Assembly: GCF_001514265.1 (NCBI RefSeq)
Contig: NZ_KQ948988.1
Location: forward strand, 999,395-1,063,394
Source: Streptomyces resistomycificus
GTDB lineage: Bacteria > Actinomycetota > Actinomycetes > Streptomycetales > Streptomycetaceae
Length of the DNA: 64,000 bases
Reading direction: 5' to 3'
Program-made: the position numbers and the translations under genes
The notes under the pieces: model-generated
Seen by the model: the letters and a program-made list of their open reading frames with translations, nothing else
Database searches by the model: none
What the model was told of the DNA's origin: nothing
In this document: in pieces, positions 17,713 through 26,640 of the stretch
Numbering within the stretch: the first letter of the stretch is position 1
Layout of the letters: the number at the start of each line of letters is the position of its first letter

Positions 17713-18043
17713 GGGAGTGCCTTTCGTCGCGTCATTGCGTCAAAACGGGGTGGCGTGGGGTCCGCGCGGGGCGCGGGGCGCGGGGCGCGGGGGTGGCCCG
17801 GACTCCGAGGCCGGGGGAGGCTGGGTCGGAGACCGGGAGTCTGGGAGTCCGTAAGTCCGGGACCGGGGGCCGAGTTTGAGGTCGGGGCCAGGTGAGCCGG
17901 GGCTCACGGTGAGGCCGTAGTCCGTCGTACGGATCAGGTGGGTCGTACGAGTCGTACGGGATGTACGCGGCGTACGGTCGGGCATTTCGGTGCGAGCCGG
18001 GAGCCGTGACCGGTCACCCGCTCTGCCCGCTCGCCCGCCGTCG
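17713..18043. promoter_or_regulatory. Repeat-rich lacI-rbsB intergenic region
   Basis: 331 bp with no credible gene. It holds GCGCGGG/GCGCGGGG repeats (about 17763-17792), several near-repeats of GGGAGTC/CCGGGA, and a cluster of CGTACG cores (about 17927-17978) including TCGTACGA. rbsB lacks another promoter if lacI is transcribed separately, so these are candidates for promoter, operator or attenuator elements. Confidence 0.4.
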
Positions 18044-19087
18044 CTATAAGCGCTCGCCGATCATCGAGTCGCCCCCGGCGAGGTCCGGGCAGCCGCAGGA
18101 GCCGCGGGCGATCAGCGTGGTGGGGTGGGTGATGCGCCGTACCGGGAGGGTGGGGTCGGCGATCTTGGCCAGGAGCCACTCGACGGCCGAGCGGCCCAGC
18201 TCGTCGAAGGGCTGCTGCATGGTGGTGAGCGCGGGCACCGTGTACTCGCTGCCGTCGATACCGTCGAAGGCGCAGACCGCCACGTCGTCGGGGACGCGCA
18301 GTCCCAGTTCGGCGGCGGCGCGCAGGACGCCGATGGCCTGCTCGTCACTCGCCACGAAGAGCGCGTCCGGATGCCCCGCCTCCGCGAGCATCCGCCGGCC
18401 GGCCCGGTACCCGTCGGCCCGTCCGAACGGCACATGCGTCAGCGACGCGCTCTCCGGATCCCGCCCGGCCTCGACGAGGGCCCGGCGCCAGCCCGCGACC
18501 CGGTCGACCGTCGGATGCACACCCTCCAGTCCGGCAATGCACCCGATCCGCTGCCGGCCGTGAGCGAGTAGATGGGAGGTGGCCTGGTACGCGCCGCCCT
18601 CGTTGTCGGTGAGCACCTGCGTCGCCCCCGGCAGCTCCAGCTCGCGGTCGAGCACCAGCCGGGGCACGGTCGTCTGCTCGGACAGCTCCGCGACCCAACT
18701 GTGCGGGCCGTGGATCGGGACCACGATGAGCCCGTCCACCTGCCGGTCGAGCAGGGTCCGGATGTACGTCGCCTCGCGGGCGTCGTCACCCATCGCGTTG
18801 CCCAGCAGCATCGTGTAGCCGGAGGCGAAGCCGACATCCTCGATGACGCGGGCCAGCTCGGCGAAGAAGGGGTTGGAGTTGTCGGGCACGACCAGCCCGA
18901 AGGTCATGGTCCGCGAGGTCTTCAGGGACCGGGCCACCACGTTGGGGCGGTAGCCGAGCTCGTCTATCGCCGCGAGGATCCGCTCGCGGGTGGCGGGGGC
19001 GACCTTGCGGGGGCCGTTGTTGAGGACGTAGCTGACCAGGGCCTCGGAGGTGCCCGCCAGGCGCGCCACGTCGCGGCGAGTTGCCAT
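18044..19087 (-). CDS. LacI family regulator of the ribose operon
   Basis: 347 residues. The N-terminal HTH 'ATRRDVARLAGTSEALVSYV' and hinge helix 'RPNVVARSLKTSRTMTFGLV' are standard, followed by a sugar-binding type 1 domain ('VPDNSNPFFAELARVIEDVG', 'DALFVASDEQAIGVLRAA'). A C-terminal 'SCGCPDL' is a common Streptomyces LacI feature. Located just upstream of rbsB on the same strand with a strong operator at its own promoter, it is very probably the operon repressor. Confidence 0.9.
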   Translation of the reverse strand: MATRRDVARLAGTSEALVSYVLNNGPRKVAPATRERILAAIDELGYRPNVVARSLKTSRTMTFGLVVPDNSNPFFAELARVIEDVGFASGYTMLLGNAMGDDAREATYIRTLLDRQVDGLIVVPIHGPHSWVAELSEQTTVPRLVLDRELELPGATQVLTDNEGGAYQATSHLLAHGRQRIGCIAGLEGVHPTVDRVAGWRRALVEAGRDPESASLTHVPFGRADGYRAGRRMLAEAGHPDALFVASDEQAIGVLRAAAELGLRVPDDVAVCAFDGIDGSEYTVPALTTMQQPFDELGRSAVEWLLAKIADPTLPVRRITHPTTLIARGSCGCPDLAGGDSMIGERL

Positions 19088-19125
19088 CAGACCCTCCTTC
19101 GGCTCGGGGGCTGCGTTCTGGAAGT

Positions 19126-19154
19126 ATCAACTCGTGTTGTCAACACGAGTTGAT
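19126..19154 (-). promoter_or_regulatory. LacI-type double operator
   Basis: A perfect 14-bp inverted repeat around one T. Each arm (CAACTCGTGTTG / CAACACGAGTTG) is itself nearly palindromic around a central CG, as LacI-family half-operators are, so it may be two adjacent operators. It lies 39-67 bp upstream of the lacI start, in the expected position for autorepression. Confidence 0.7.
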
Positions 19155-19330
19155 TCGGTTGCGTTGGATGAATATCGACTGCTGATCCGCCGATGCGCAA
19201 GAGGTTGCCCGAAATCCTTTGGTAAAGAGTTCGAAACCTTGCTTTGCAGGTGAAACTCGGGCGGGACCTTGATCACCACCTCGGTGATCACCTGATCACC
19301 ACCCTGATCATCGCGGCGGGATGAATCCGC

Positions 19331-20479
19331 CGCCCTCCTGCGTTGGTGTTCGCCGAGGGCACCCCGGCCTGGACGCACGCTCTATCACCGCGACGAAACA
19401 GCCGAGGCCAGTGTTGCGTCGCCTGGCAGACGTCCGCGCGGACCGGGCCGAAGCCAGTGCCTTCGTCGAGGCGACCGTGCACGTGGCCCCGCTGCTTGCC
19501 GCTGGACAATGGGCCCTCGATGATGAGTTCAAGGGCGACCCGGCCCGAGGATCTCCTGGGCCAGGGCCTGCGACTGGTCAGAGCGTGGTGCTGGTGGCGG
19601 ACGAGACGGGGGATGTCAAGTCGTCCACGGACTGCGTGGGCGCCGGCCGGCAGTACTCCGGGGCAATCGGCGGTGTCGGACTGTGCCAGGTGGCGGTGCA
19701 TCTGGCGGCGGTCACCGCGACGACGAAGGTGATCATCGATCGGGCCCTGTATCTCCCGGCGGACTGGGCTGCGGACGAGGAACGCCGCGAGGCCGCCGGA
19801 GTGCCGGAGGAGATCGTCTTCGCGACGAAGCCGTAGCAGGCGCTTGCCATGGTCACCGACGCGTTCGCCGCCGGGCTGAAGGCCCGCTGGTTCGCGGGCG
19901 ACGAGGTGTACTGCGGGCGCGAACTACGCCGGGGCATACGGGCGCTGGGGCTCGGCTGCACCGTTGGCATCGCCTCCACCTACCAGGTCATCGACGGGAC
20001 CGGACGCCGGTGGGAGGCCCGCAAAATGATCAACAAGGTGCGGCCCGCAGTGGATGCGCAGGCAGACCGGACACGGCACCAAGGGCACCCGCGAGTACGA
20101 CTGGGCCTGGCTCGATGTCCGCCCCGACGACGCTCCCGACGAGAACCACTACGAGAAGGAGCCCGGGACGAGTGCGCTGGTCGCGCGGCGGCACTACACC
20201 GGCGAGGTGTCCTACTTCCGCTGCTGGGCACCCGGCGACGTCTCGCTCGGCACGCTGGTGGAAGTGATCTGCCGCAGGTGGCGGATCGAGGAAACCTTCC
20301 AACTCGCCAAGGGCTTCACCGGACTCGACCAGGGCCAGGTGACCTGCTGGAACTCCTGGATGCGCTGGTCACTGTTCTCCCTGATCGCCGCCGCCGTCCT
20401 GGCCCTCACGGCCACCGCCGTCCACGACGCTGCCGAGGACCAGCCCGCGCTCGTCCCGCTGAGCTGCCCCCAAGCGTAG
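19331..20479 (+). pseudogene. IS701-type transposase, degenerate
   Basis: Recognisable IS701/DDE transposase pieces: 'ADETGDVKSSTDCVGAGRQY', 'VIIDRALYLPADWAADEERR', 'AGVPEEIVFATKP', then an in-frame amber at 19834-19836, 'ALKARWFAGDEVYCGREL'-like sequence, a frameshift near 20045, and the C-terminal 'ICRRWRIEETFQLAKGFTGL'. The 5' end is missing. No clear terminal repeats are visible. Confidence 0.75.
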
Positions 20480-20779
20480 GACAGAAAAAGGGCGTTGACG
20501 TGACTGCCTACGTCGCTGTCCGGGACCGATCCCGCGCGTCGGCCTTTGCCGTCCGGCCCTGCCGCAGGCCCGCGCACAGCGCACTCGGCAGGGTGAAGTC
20601 ACGCCATCCGGCCGCGACTTCAGCTACAGACCGCGCGCCTCAGGGCACGGGTGTGACACCGTGGACTACAGACCTGGTCCGCCGCTCCCCCCGTGGCAGC
20701 GGACCAGGCCTCATTACGTGCCGACGGCCAGCGCCTGCCACGGCGAAGAGGTCTGCGCGAGGATCTGCTGAAGTCAGGC
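20480..20779. other. No intact gene seen
   Basis: About 300 bp between the IS701 remnant and the next gene remnant. Short frames on both strands show no family likeness. Confidence 0.4.
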
Positions 20780-21420
20780 GATCGCGTCCTGGAAGGCGAG
20801 CACGTGTCGTCGTCCAAGCAGACGGGGCAGGGCGCGGTTGGGCTCGTGACGACGTCGCCGGCGGGCAGCTGGCGTAGGTGGTGCAGGGTGTGGTGGCGGG
20901 ATTTGAGGACGGCCCGGTATACCTCCCGGTCCGTCCACACACCGTCGGTTTCGGGGCGTCCAGCCAGGGCTGCAGCACAGCACCCGGGTCGGAGTGGCCA
21001 TCGAGTTCGTCGTCAGTGAGCAGCCGGAGCACGGCCTCGGTGTCGTCGGCCGAGGCGAGGCCGACCGCGGCGGTGTGCAGCCAGTCCGGGACATCGCTCT
21101 GGTGGCGGAACCAGGCGAGTTCGAGCGGGTGCAGCGCGGGTAACGCCTCGGTTGCGCGGGATGTGCGGGTTCCTGGCGAGGGCGAGCAGCGCGGCGATCC
21201 GCCGGTGCTGGTAGTTGCACTCAAGGAGGTGGACCGGGGTGTCGAGGTCGGTGCCTTCGGTGATGCGGGCGAGGCGGGGCTGGGCGGTGTGGAGACGACG
21301 GTGGGCTGTTCCAGCGTGGTGAGCAGGGTGCAGGCCTTGGTGAGGTGTGCGGGGTTGGCGCTGAGCCGGGCCAGGTCCTCGATGACGGTGAGGGTCTTGC
21401 GCCGGGGGGTCGTCCCACCG
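20780..21420 (-). pseudogene. Degenerate gene, paralogue of 52715-53140
   Basis: Minus-strand pieces read, in alternating frames, 'LDTPVHLLECNYQHRRIAAL' and 'LALARNPHIP', then 'LPALHPLELAWFRHQSDVPD', 'TEAVLRLLTDDELDGHSDPG' and 'DREVYRAVLKSRHHTLHHLR'. The middle and last pieces align well with the remnant at 52715-53140 (LHPAELAWIAEKVEGPDW, RLLNDDELGRHTDPAAVLQ, SEVYRAVVRSRQNALEHLRQ). I do not recognise the function. At least two frameshifts are needed to join the pieces. Confidence 0.55.
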
Positions 21421-21497
21421 CACCGATCTTCGGAGACGGAGCGGGCGCAGTCGTACTCACAGATCCACCATTCGATGATCTTTGAGGACGGAAGGCT

Positions 21498-21812
21498 TCA
21501 GGGCGAGGCTGTCGTGGGTGTTGGCTGATGCCCGCGGCGTTGTCGTGGGTGTTCGCGGCGAGGACGCGCGCATGTCGTAGGCGCCCTGGTGGCCGCTGAC
21601 CGAGCGGTGCCGGCCCTTGGCGAAGCGGCGATGCACCGTCGACTTCGACGCTCCGAAACATGGATGACCTGGTCGGTACCATCGTCCCGCCAGGCGGCGA
21701 AGTAGTAGTAGGTCGCGCTCTTCTGCGGCAGGTCGTGCGGGAGATAGGCCCCCGGTTGTGGGAGGCCGAGACGCACCTGGAGCACCTCACGATCACCCCG
21801 CAAGACCTTCAC
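21498..21812 (-). pseudogene. IS5-family transposase fragment
   Basis: 'YLPHDLPQKSATYYYFAAWR' followed by 'DDGTDQVIHVSE' is the N-terminal third of an IS5 transposase (compare YLPHDFPPHQTVYGYFAHWE at 38050-38120). A different IS5-like piece, 'GASKSTVHRRFAKG', follows in another frame, so two remnants may be joined here. Confidence 0.55.
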
Positions 21813-22101
21813 AAGCCTTGCCGACCGGCTCCCGGTCGTCGCGACGGGCTGAGCTCGGGTGCGAGTTCGTCGGGGAATCGGCGTCTTTGAGGTGGATCGG
21901 CGAGCACGGTGATGAAGCTATGAACTGGGACCTGCCTGGGGCATGACCACTTCTGTCGGAGACTGGTGGTGCATGTCGGTGCGGACGTGGTGGTGCCCTT
22001 CTTCGCGGCGTACGATCCGGCGGCAACGTGGTTCACGAGTCTCAAGTCGGTCTTCGGCACGGGTCGGTTCCTTCCCGGGCCGAGTTGGGAAAGGGCAACC
22101 G

Positions 22102-22890
22102 ATGCCGAATGTGTCGATACTGACCGCGGTCACCCGTCCGGATCTCCTGCCCCGGCTGTACTCGTCGATCGCGAGCCAGCAGATCGACTGGGAATGGATC
22201 GTGCAACTGGACGGCGAGGCCATCGAGTGGCGTCCCGGCCCTGGCGACTGCGGGTTCGTGGAGGATGACCGAAGGGTGTGGCTGGAACGCAACGCTAAGC
22301 CGCTGGGCTCCGGGACGACCCGCAACCTCGCGTTGATCAGGGCCACCGGCGACCTGGTCCTCTGCGTGGACGACGATGACCTGCTGTACCCGGACTCGCT
22401 CGGCGGATTGTGCGCCGCGCTGGCGGCGTGGCCGCAGTGCTTCGGCGCATGGGGACGAACCGACCTGCTCACCGAGGGCGACGCCGACCCGGCGGCGGCA
22501 CCGGGACGGCCGCCCGAGGTCTTCAAGGCGTGGCCGGCTCCGGGGGTCATCCAGCCGGGAACGATCGGAGCATACTTCGAACGTATCGGCGAGTTCCCCG
22601 TACACGTCGGCGCCGTCATGTGGCGGCGCAGCCATCTGGTCGCCGTCGGTGGTTACGGCGCGCTGCCGCGCTCGGTCGACACCAACCCCTTCCTCGCCGC
22701 CGAGGCGCTGTTCCCTGTGTGCTACGTCGACACGCCCGTCTACCGGTACCGGCTGCACGGGGGGCAGATGTCCTCCACCCCGGACTACCAAAGGGTCAAG
22801 GATGGGGTGCACGCGTTCACCTTCGAGCGGGCCCGCGAGCTCCGACGGCTCCTCGGTTCGGAGACGGGCCACCCGCCGGACCGCAGGTGA
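22102..22890 (+). CDS. Family 2 glycosyltransferase
   Basis: 262 residues from ATG 22102, preceded by GGGAAAGGG. The N-terminal 'VSILTAVTRPDLLPRLYSSI', the acidic 'LVLCVDDDDLLYPDSL' (a DxD-type metal site) and 'GAVMWRRSHLVAVGGYGALP' fit GT-A family 2 enzymes. It has no membrane helix. Donor and acceptor are unknown. It is convergent with the STAND ATPase gene, with two bases between the stops. Confidence 0.8.
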   Translation: MPNVSILTAVTRPDLLPRLYSSIASQQIDWEWIVQLDGEAIEWRPGPGDCGFVEDDRRVWLERNAKPLGSGTTRNLALIRATGDLVLCVDDDDLLYPDSLGGLCAALAAWPQCFGAWGRTDLLTEGDADPAAAPGRPPEVFKAWPAPGVIQPGTIGAYFERIGEFPVHVGAVMWRRSHLVAVGGYGALPRSVDTNPFLAAEALFPVCYVDTPVYRYRLHGGQMSSTPDYQRVKDGVHAFTFERARELRRLLGSETGHPPDRR

Positions 22891-22892
22891 CC

Positions 22893-25544
22893 TCAGGCCC
22901 GCAGGGTGCCGAGCAACCGGGTCAGCGGGGCCAGCCACCGGTCGCGGGCCGTGGCTGGCTCGATCCAGTCGATCGTGTCGAAGTCGAACCAGTCCGGACG
23001 ATCCACCCACAGAGCGCTCACTGCCGCCCAGGCCGGAGGCGCCAGACGTCGGCCAGCCCTTTCCGCGTCGGTGAGGCGCCGGGTCTCCGCGAGCGCCTCC
23101 GCCGTACGGCCCTGCGCGACGCGCAGCAGTATGTCGATCGGCGGCACCGGCCCCAACTCGAACTCGGCGCCCACCGCCTCGAAACCGCAGCGTGCCCGGT
23201 CCAGGTCGCTGTCGACTTCCTGCCATTCGCCCCGGAGCGCGTGCGCTAGAGCCGCGGCGGTATGGCACTGCGCCAAACCGACCATCTCTCCCAGGGTGTT
23301 GTTGAGTTCACGTGCCTGCAGCAGCAGCGCCAGCGCGCGACCCGGATCGAACCACACACATGCGAGGGCAAGGGAGCGGGAGGTCCGCGCGGCCCACAGC
23401 GGCGCATCGACCTCTCGGGCCTGTGCCAGGGCCGCTTCGAACAAGTCGGCGGCTTGCTCGAAGCGAGCGTTGTACAACTCGACCCTTCCCAGCATGTTGG
23501 TAGCGCGCATCTGCTCGACCTTGGACCGGAACGGTGGCTTGGCCGTCATACGCACGGTGTGGGTGAACCTGCTGTGCCGCAATGCGTTGCTTGCCAGCCC
23601 GTACTGTGCGCCGGCGCCGATCGGGGAAGGATCGCTGGCGATGGAGGCGAAGTGGCGTTCCGAGTCCTCGATCTTTCCGACGAAATAGGCAAGATTGCCG
23701 AGTTCGTAGCGGACGTACTCGCTGTAGGCGCCCCGGGTGGGCTCGCCCGCCGCAGCCTTCATCTGTTCGTAGCGCTCATCGGCGTTCAGCCCCGCGAGTC
23801 CGTTCAGTCGGGCCACCGCGGTCAACCGGCGCAGATCCGGGGGCGCCTCCTCGCCGCATTCGGGCAGTGACGCCATCACCTGCCAGTGCCCGAGTTCACG
23901 AAGCGTGTACAGCATTTGCCCCAGCCCGGGCGGCAGGACGCCGTGTTCCCGGGCGGCATGCAAGGCCAGCAGGAACGCCGACACGCTGCGGCGGCTGAGC
24001 TCTTCCGGACGGACCGGTGAGTTATCGTCCGGATTCCAGACCGAAAGAACCAGATCCTCCAGGTAAGCCGTGGCCCGCAGCAGATTCCGGCGGCGCTCGG
24101 CCGTGGTCCAGCCGTCTGGGGTGTGGCCGTCACAGTCGGCCACACCCTTCCTGAGATTCTCGTGCAACCGGTATGGAGGCCACGCCTCGTCCTCGCGCTC
24201 GATGAAGCGCCGCCGCAGGAAGGACTCGATCTGCCGACCGCGCGCCTGCGGAACCACCGCGGCAAGAAGGTTCTCGTCGAAGGCGTCGAGCAATGCGGCC
24301 GCCCGCAGCAGGTCCCGGTCCTCGGTCGACAGATCCCGCATGACCCTCAGCAGCAGTTCCGGAAATGGCCTGCCGAATAACGTCACCACGGGTTCCTCGC
24401 CACGCGCGGCGATCTGCTCGAACAAACCAGCGGACAGCTTCAGATAATGGGGTGATCCGCCGGAACTCGCGATGATCCGCCGCCGTATCACCTCCGGAAT
24501 TGCAGGCTGCCCGTCCCTGGTGAGCCGGTCCAGCAGGTACCGCTCGGCGGCGGCCTCGTCGAACCCGTCCAGTTGGAACTGATCACCGAGCCCGGACGTT
24601 TCGCCCAGTCCCGGCCAGCGCAGATGACCCCCGTACATCAGCCCCACGCTGCGCACCGCGTCGTGCCAGAGCAGGGGGCGTCGGGATGCCACGATGAAGA
24701 ACACGTTCGGCATGAGGTAGGTCATGCGGACGATCAGATCCTCCAGGCCGTTCCGCTCCGCGGGCAGCATCTGGACGTGCTCGAATGTGTCGAGTACGCA
24801 GACCGCCAGGGTCGGTGTCCGCTGCCGTATCTGTTCGAGGTCGTACCCGAGCAGCACTGGGAGATACCCCAACATCCGGTCCGGGTCACGCTCGTCGATC
24901 AGCAGATCGAACGCCGGAAGTTCGCGTCGGATCCGCCGCAGAGCGGCCGACCTGGCCGCTTTTCTTCCCGCCATTTGTGCCAGCTGGTATCCGAGACTGA
25001 ACATGCCGAAGCCGCCCAGGAACTCGTCAAGTGCGGAAGAGATCTGCTCAGAGGTCCGCATTGACGTCATGGCTTCCCCGGCCTCAGACGACCTGCGCAG
25101 GAAAGTCACCACGGATTCGCCCGGATGCTTGCGCTCCCAGTACAGGGCCAGCGCGATGTCGAAGGCCGGCCACGACTTGCCCAGGCCGCCGAGAGCGGCC
25201 CGTACCCGCAGCAGAACGGTTTCGAAGCTCAAACTGGACACGTTCGCGAAGTCGACCGTCGCGGTGGCCCGGTTGCCGGGCAGAGCGGCTGGCTCGCCCT
25301 GAACCGTCAGGGAGGCCAGGTGCCGCACCATGGTCGACTTGCCGATGCCCCCCTCCCCGACGACGGCCATCACATTACGAAGCGGACGCTGAAAGTCCAT
25401 CAGGTCCGCTGTGCTCCACGACCGACTACAGTGAGCGAGCAACCGTTCGTGGAACGCGGCGATGTACTGCTCCCTATCGGTGAACACGTCATTGGCCTGA
25501 ATGGAGGCGTCGGGACCCAGAGCGAAGAACCGGTCGATGTCCAT
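22893..25544 (-). CDS. Large STAND-type ATPase with helical repeats
   Basis: 883 residues from ATG 25544 (MDIDRFFALGPDASIQANDV). Walker A is 'VVGEGGIGKSTMVRHL' (GKS at 68-70). Walker B is 'TLAVCVLDTFEHVQ', followed by a sensor-like 'NVFFIVASRRPLLW' and a winged-helix region. The C-terminal 400 residues look like TPR-type helical repeats ('LGRVELYNARFEQAADLFEA'). This is the layout of STAND NTPases that act as switches in signalling and immunity. No effector domain is visible at either end. An ATG at 25631 is in frame but would overlap the antitoxin remnant. Confidence 0.78.
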   Translation of the reverse strand: MDIDRFFALGPDASIQANDVFTDREQYIAAFHERLLAHCSRSWSTADLMDFQRPLRNVMAVVGEGGIGKSTMVRHLASLTVQGEPAALPGNRATATVDFANVSSLSFETVLLRVRAALGGLGKSWPAFDIALALYWERKHPGESVVTFLRRSSEAGEAMTSMRTSEQISSALDEFLGGFGMFSLGYQLAQMAGRKAARSAALRRIRRELPAFDLLIDERDPDRMLGYLPVLLGYDLEQIRQRTPTLAVCVLDTFEHVQMLPAERNGLEDLIVRMTYLMPNVFFIVASRRPLLWHDAVRSVGLMYGGHLRWPGLGETSGLGDQFQLDGFDEAAAERYLLDRLTRDGQPAIPEVIRRRIIASSGGSPHYLKLSAGLFEQIAARGEEPVVTLFGRPFPELLLRVMRDLSTEDRDLLRAAALLDAFDENLLAAVVPQARGRQIESFLRRRFIEREDEAWPPYRLHENLRKGVADCDGHTPDGWTTAERRRNLLRATAYLEDLVLSVWNPDDNSPVRPEELSRRSVSAFLLALHAAREHGVLPPGLGQMLYTLRELGHWQVMASLPECGEEAPPDLRRLTAVARLNGLAGLNADERYEQMKAAAGEPTRGAYSEYVRYELGNLAYFVGKIEDSERHFASIASDPSPIGAGAQYGLASNALRHSRFTHTVRMTAKPPFRSKVEQMRATNMLGRVELYNARFEQAADLFEAALAQAREVDAPLWAARTSRSLALACVWFDPGRALALLLQARELNNTLGEMVGLAQCHTAAALAHALRGEWQEVDSDLDRARCGFEAVGAEFELGPVPPIDILLRVAQGRTAEALAETRRLTDAERAGRRLAPPAWAAVSALWVDRPDWFDFDTIDWIEPATARDRWLAPLTRLLGTLRA

Positions 25545-25589
25545 GTCGTTGATGACAGCACACAGTGGCCGTCGCTGTTGGGTCAACCG

Positions 25590-25695
25590 GCAGCTGCGCG
25601 TCGCCGCGGCCCCGGCCGTCGACGCGTACATAGACTCCGACCGTGACGAGTCCGGCTTCGTGAACCTGTACGACGTCCTTGGTGCCCACCGGTGA
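25590..25695 (+). pseudogene. Antitoxin remnant upstream of RelE-like toxin
   Basis: The last 30 codons, 'AVDAYIDSDRDESGFVNLYD' and 'VLGAHR', look like the end of an antitoxin; the stop overlaps the toxin GTG (GTGA at 25692). Upstream residues resemble nothing, so the N-terminal part appears lost. Confidence 0.4.
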
Positions 25696-25935
25696 CCGGT
25701 GAGCCGTGGGCGGTACGCCTGTCTCCACCGGCTGCGAAGACACTCACCGCGCTTCCCACGCCCGCCAAGGAGATGGTCCGCGACGTCCTGACATCGCGGT
25801 ACGCTCCCCGTGGGGCTGGCCCCAGTGAAACGCTGGCGACCCGGAAGGCGAGGACCTCCGTGCCGCTTCCATCGGACAGCTGTCCGTCGTCTACCTGATC
25901 AACCGGCTCATCCGGCGCCTGTCCGTCCTCGGCGA
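25692..25935 (+). pseudogene. RelE/ParE-like toxin, frameshifted and truncated
   Basis: The start reads VTGEPWAVRLSPPAAKTLTA and 'PTPAKEMVRDVL', a RelE-type N-terminus. It then shifts frame: 'SPWGWPQ', a TGA, 'NAGDPEGEDLRAASIGQLSV' and 'VYLINRLIRRLSVL' continue the family pattern one frame over. The last residues are replaced by the end of an IS5 element running the other way. A frameshift, a stop and a truncation make it inactive. Confidence 0.6.
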
Positions 25936-26561
25936 TCACCGGGCGGATGCCTCGCTCGCGCAGAAGCGGTCGGTACTTGTCGTGGTCGTAGCCACGGCCG
26001 GCGAAGAGCATGTCGGGTCGACGTCGTGGTCGGCCCACGACTCCCGCGACCGCTGGGATCTTGTCGAGCAGGGGCAGCAGCTGGGTGACGTCGTTGCGGT
26101 TGCCGCCGGTCAGCGACACCGCGAGCGGGATGCCCTGCCCGTCGGTGATGACATGGTGCTTGCTGCCCGGCCGTGCACGGTCGACCGGACTGGGCCAGCT
26201 TTTGGGCCCCGCTGAGCCGCTCTGACGTGAGAGGAGTCGATCACCGCCCGCGTCCAGTCCAGCTGGTTCTTCGACCGGAGCTTGTTCAGCAGCAGCTGGT
26301 GCAACTGCTCCCAGACGCCAGCCTCGTTCCAGGCCGCTAGGCGCCGCCAGCACGTCATGCCCGATCTGAAGCCGAGCTCCTGGGGCAGGTACTCTCACTG
26401 GATGCCTGTGTGGAGGACGAACAGGATGCTGCACCAGGCCTGCCGGTCGGGTACACGCAGCCGTCCCTCGACCTGCTCGGTGCCGGCTCAGGCAGCAACG
26501 GCTCGATTAGCGACGACAGTTCGTCCGACACGATCCACGGCCGCGACTGACGCTTCCCCAT
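25936..26561 (-). pseudogene. IS5-family transposase, frameshifted
   Basis: Pieces in order on the minus strand: 'RPWIVSDELSSLIEPLLPEP', 'GVWEQLHQLLLNKLRSKNQL' with 'DWTRAVIDSSHVRAA', and 'SKHHVITDGQGIPLAVSLTG' then 'GNRNDVTQLLPLLDKIP'. They occupy three frames, and the C-terminal third is missing beyond 'IRPVIA'. A likely 5' terminal inverted repeat, GGCTCTGCCAAAGG, lies at about 26608-26622 on the minus strand. Confidence 0.7.
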
Positions 26562-26640
26562 GCTCCCAACAATGAGCGACCAAGCAGACAGTCACACGAT
26601 CAACCCGCCTTTGGCAGAGCCAGTTAACACCGCGCCCGCT

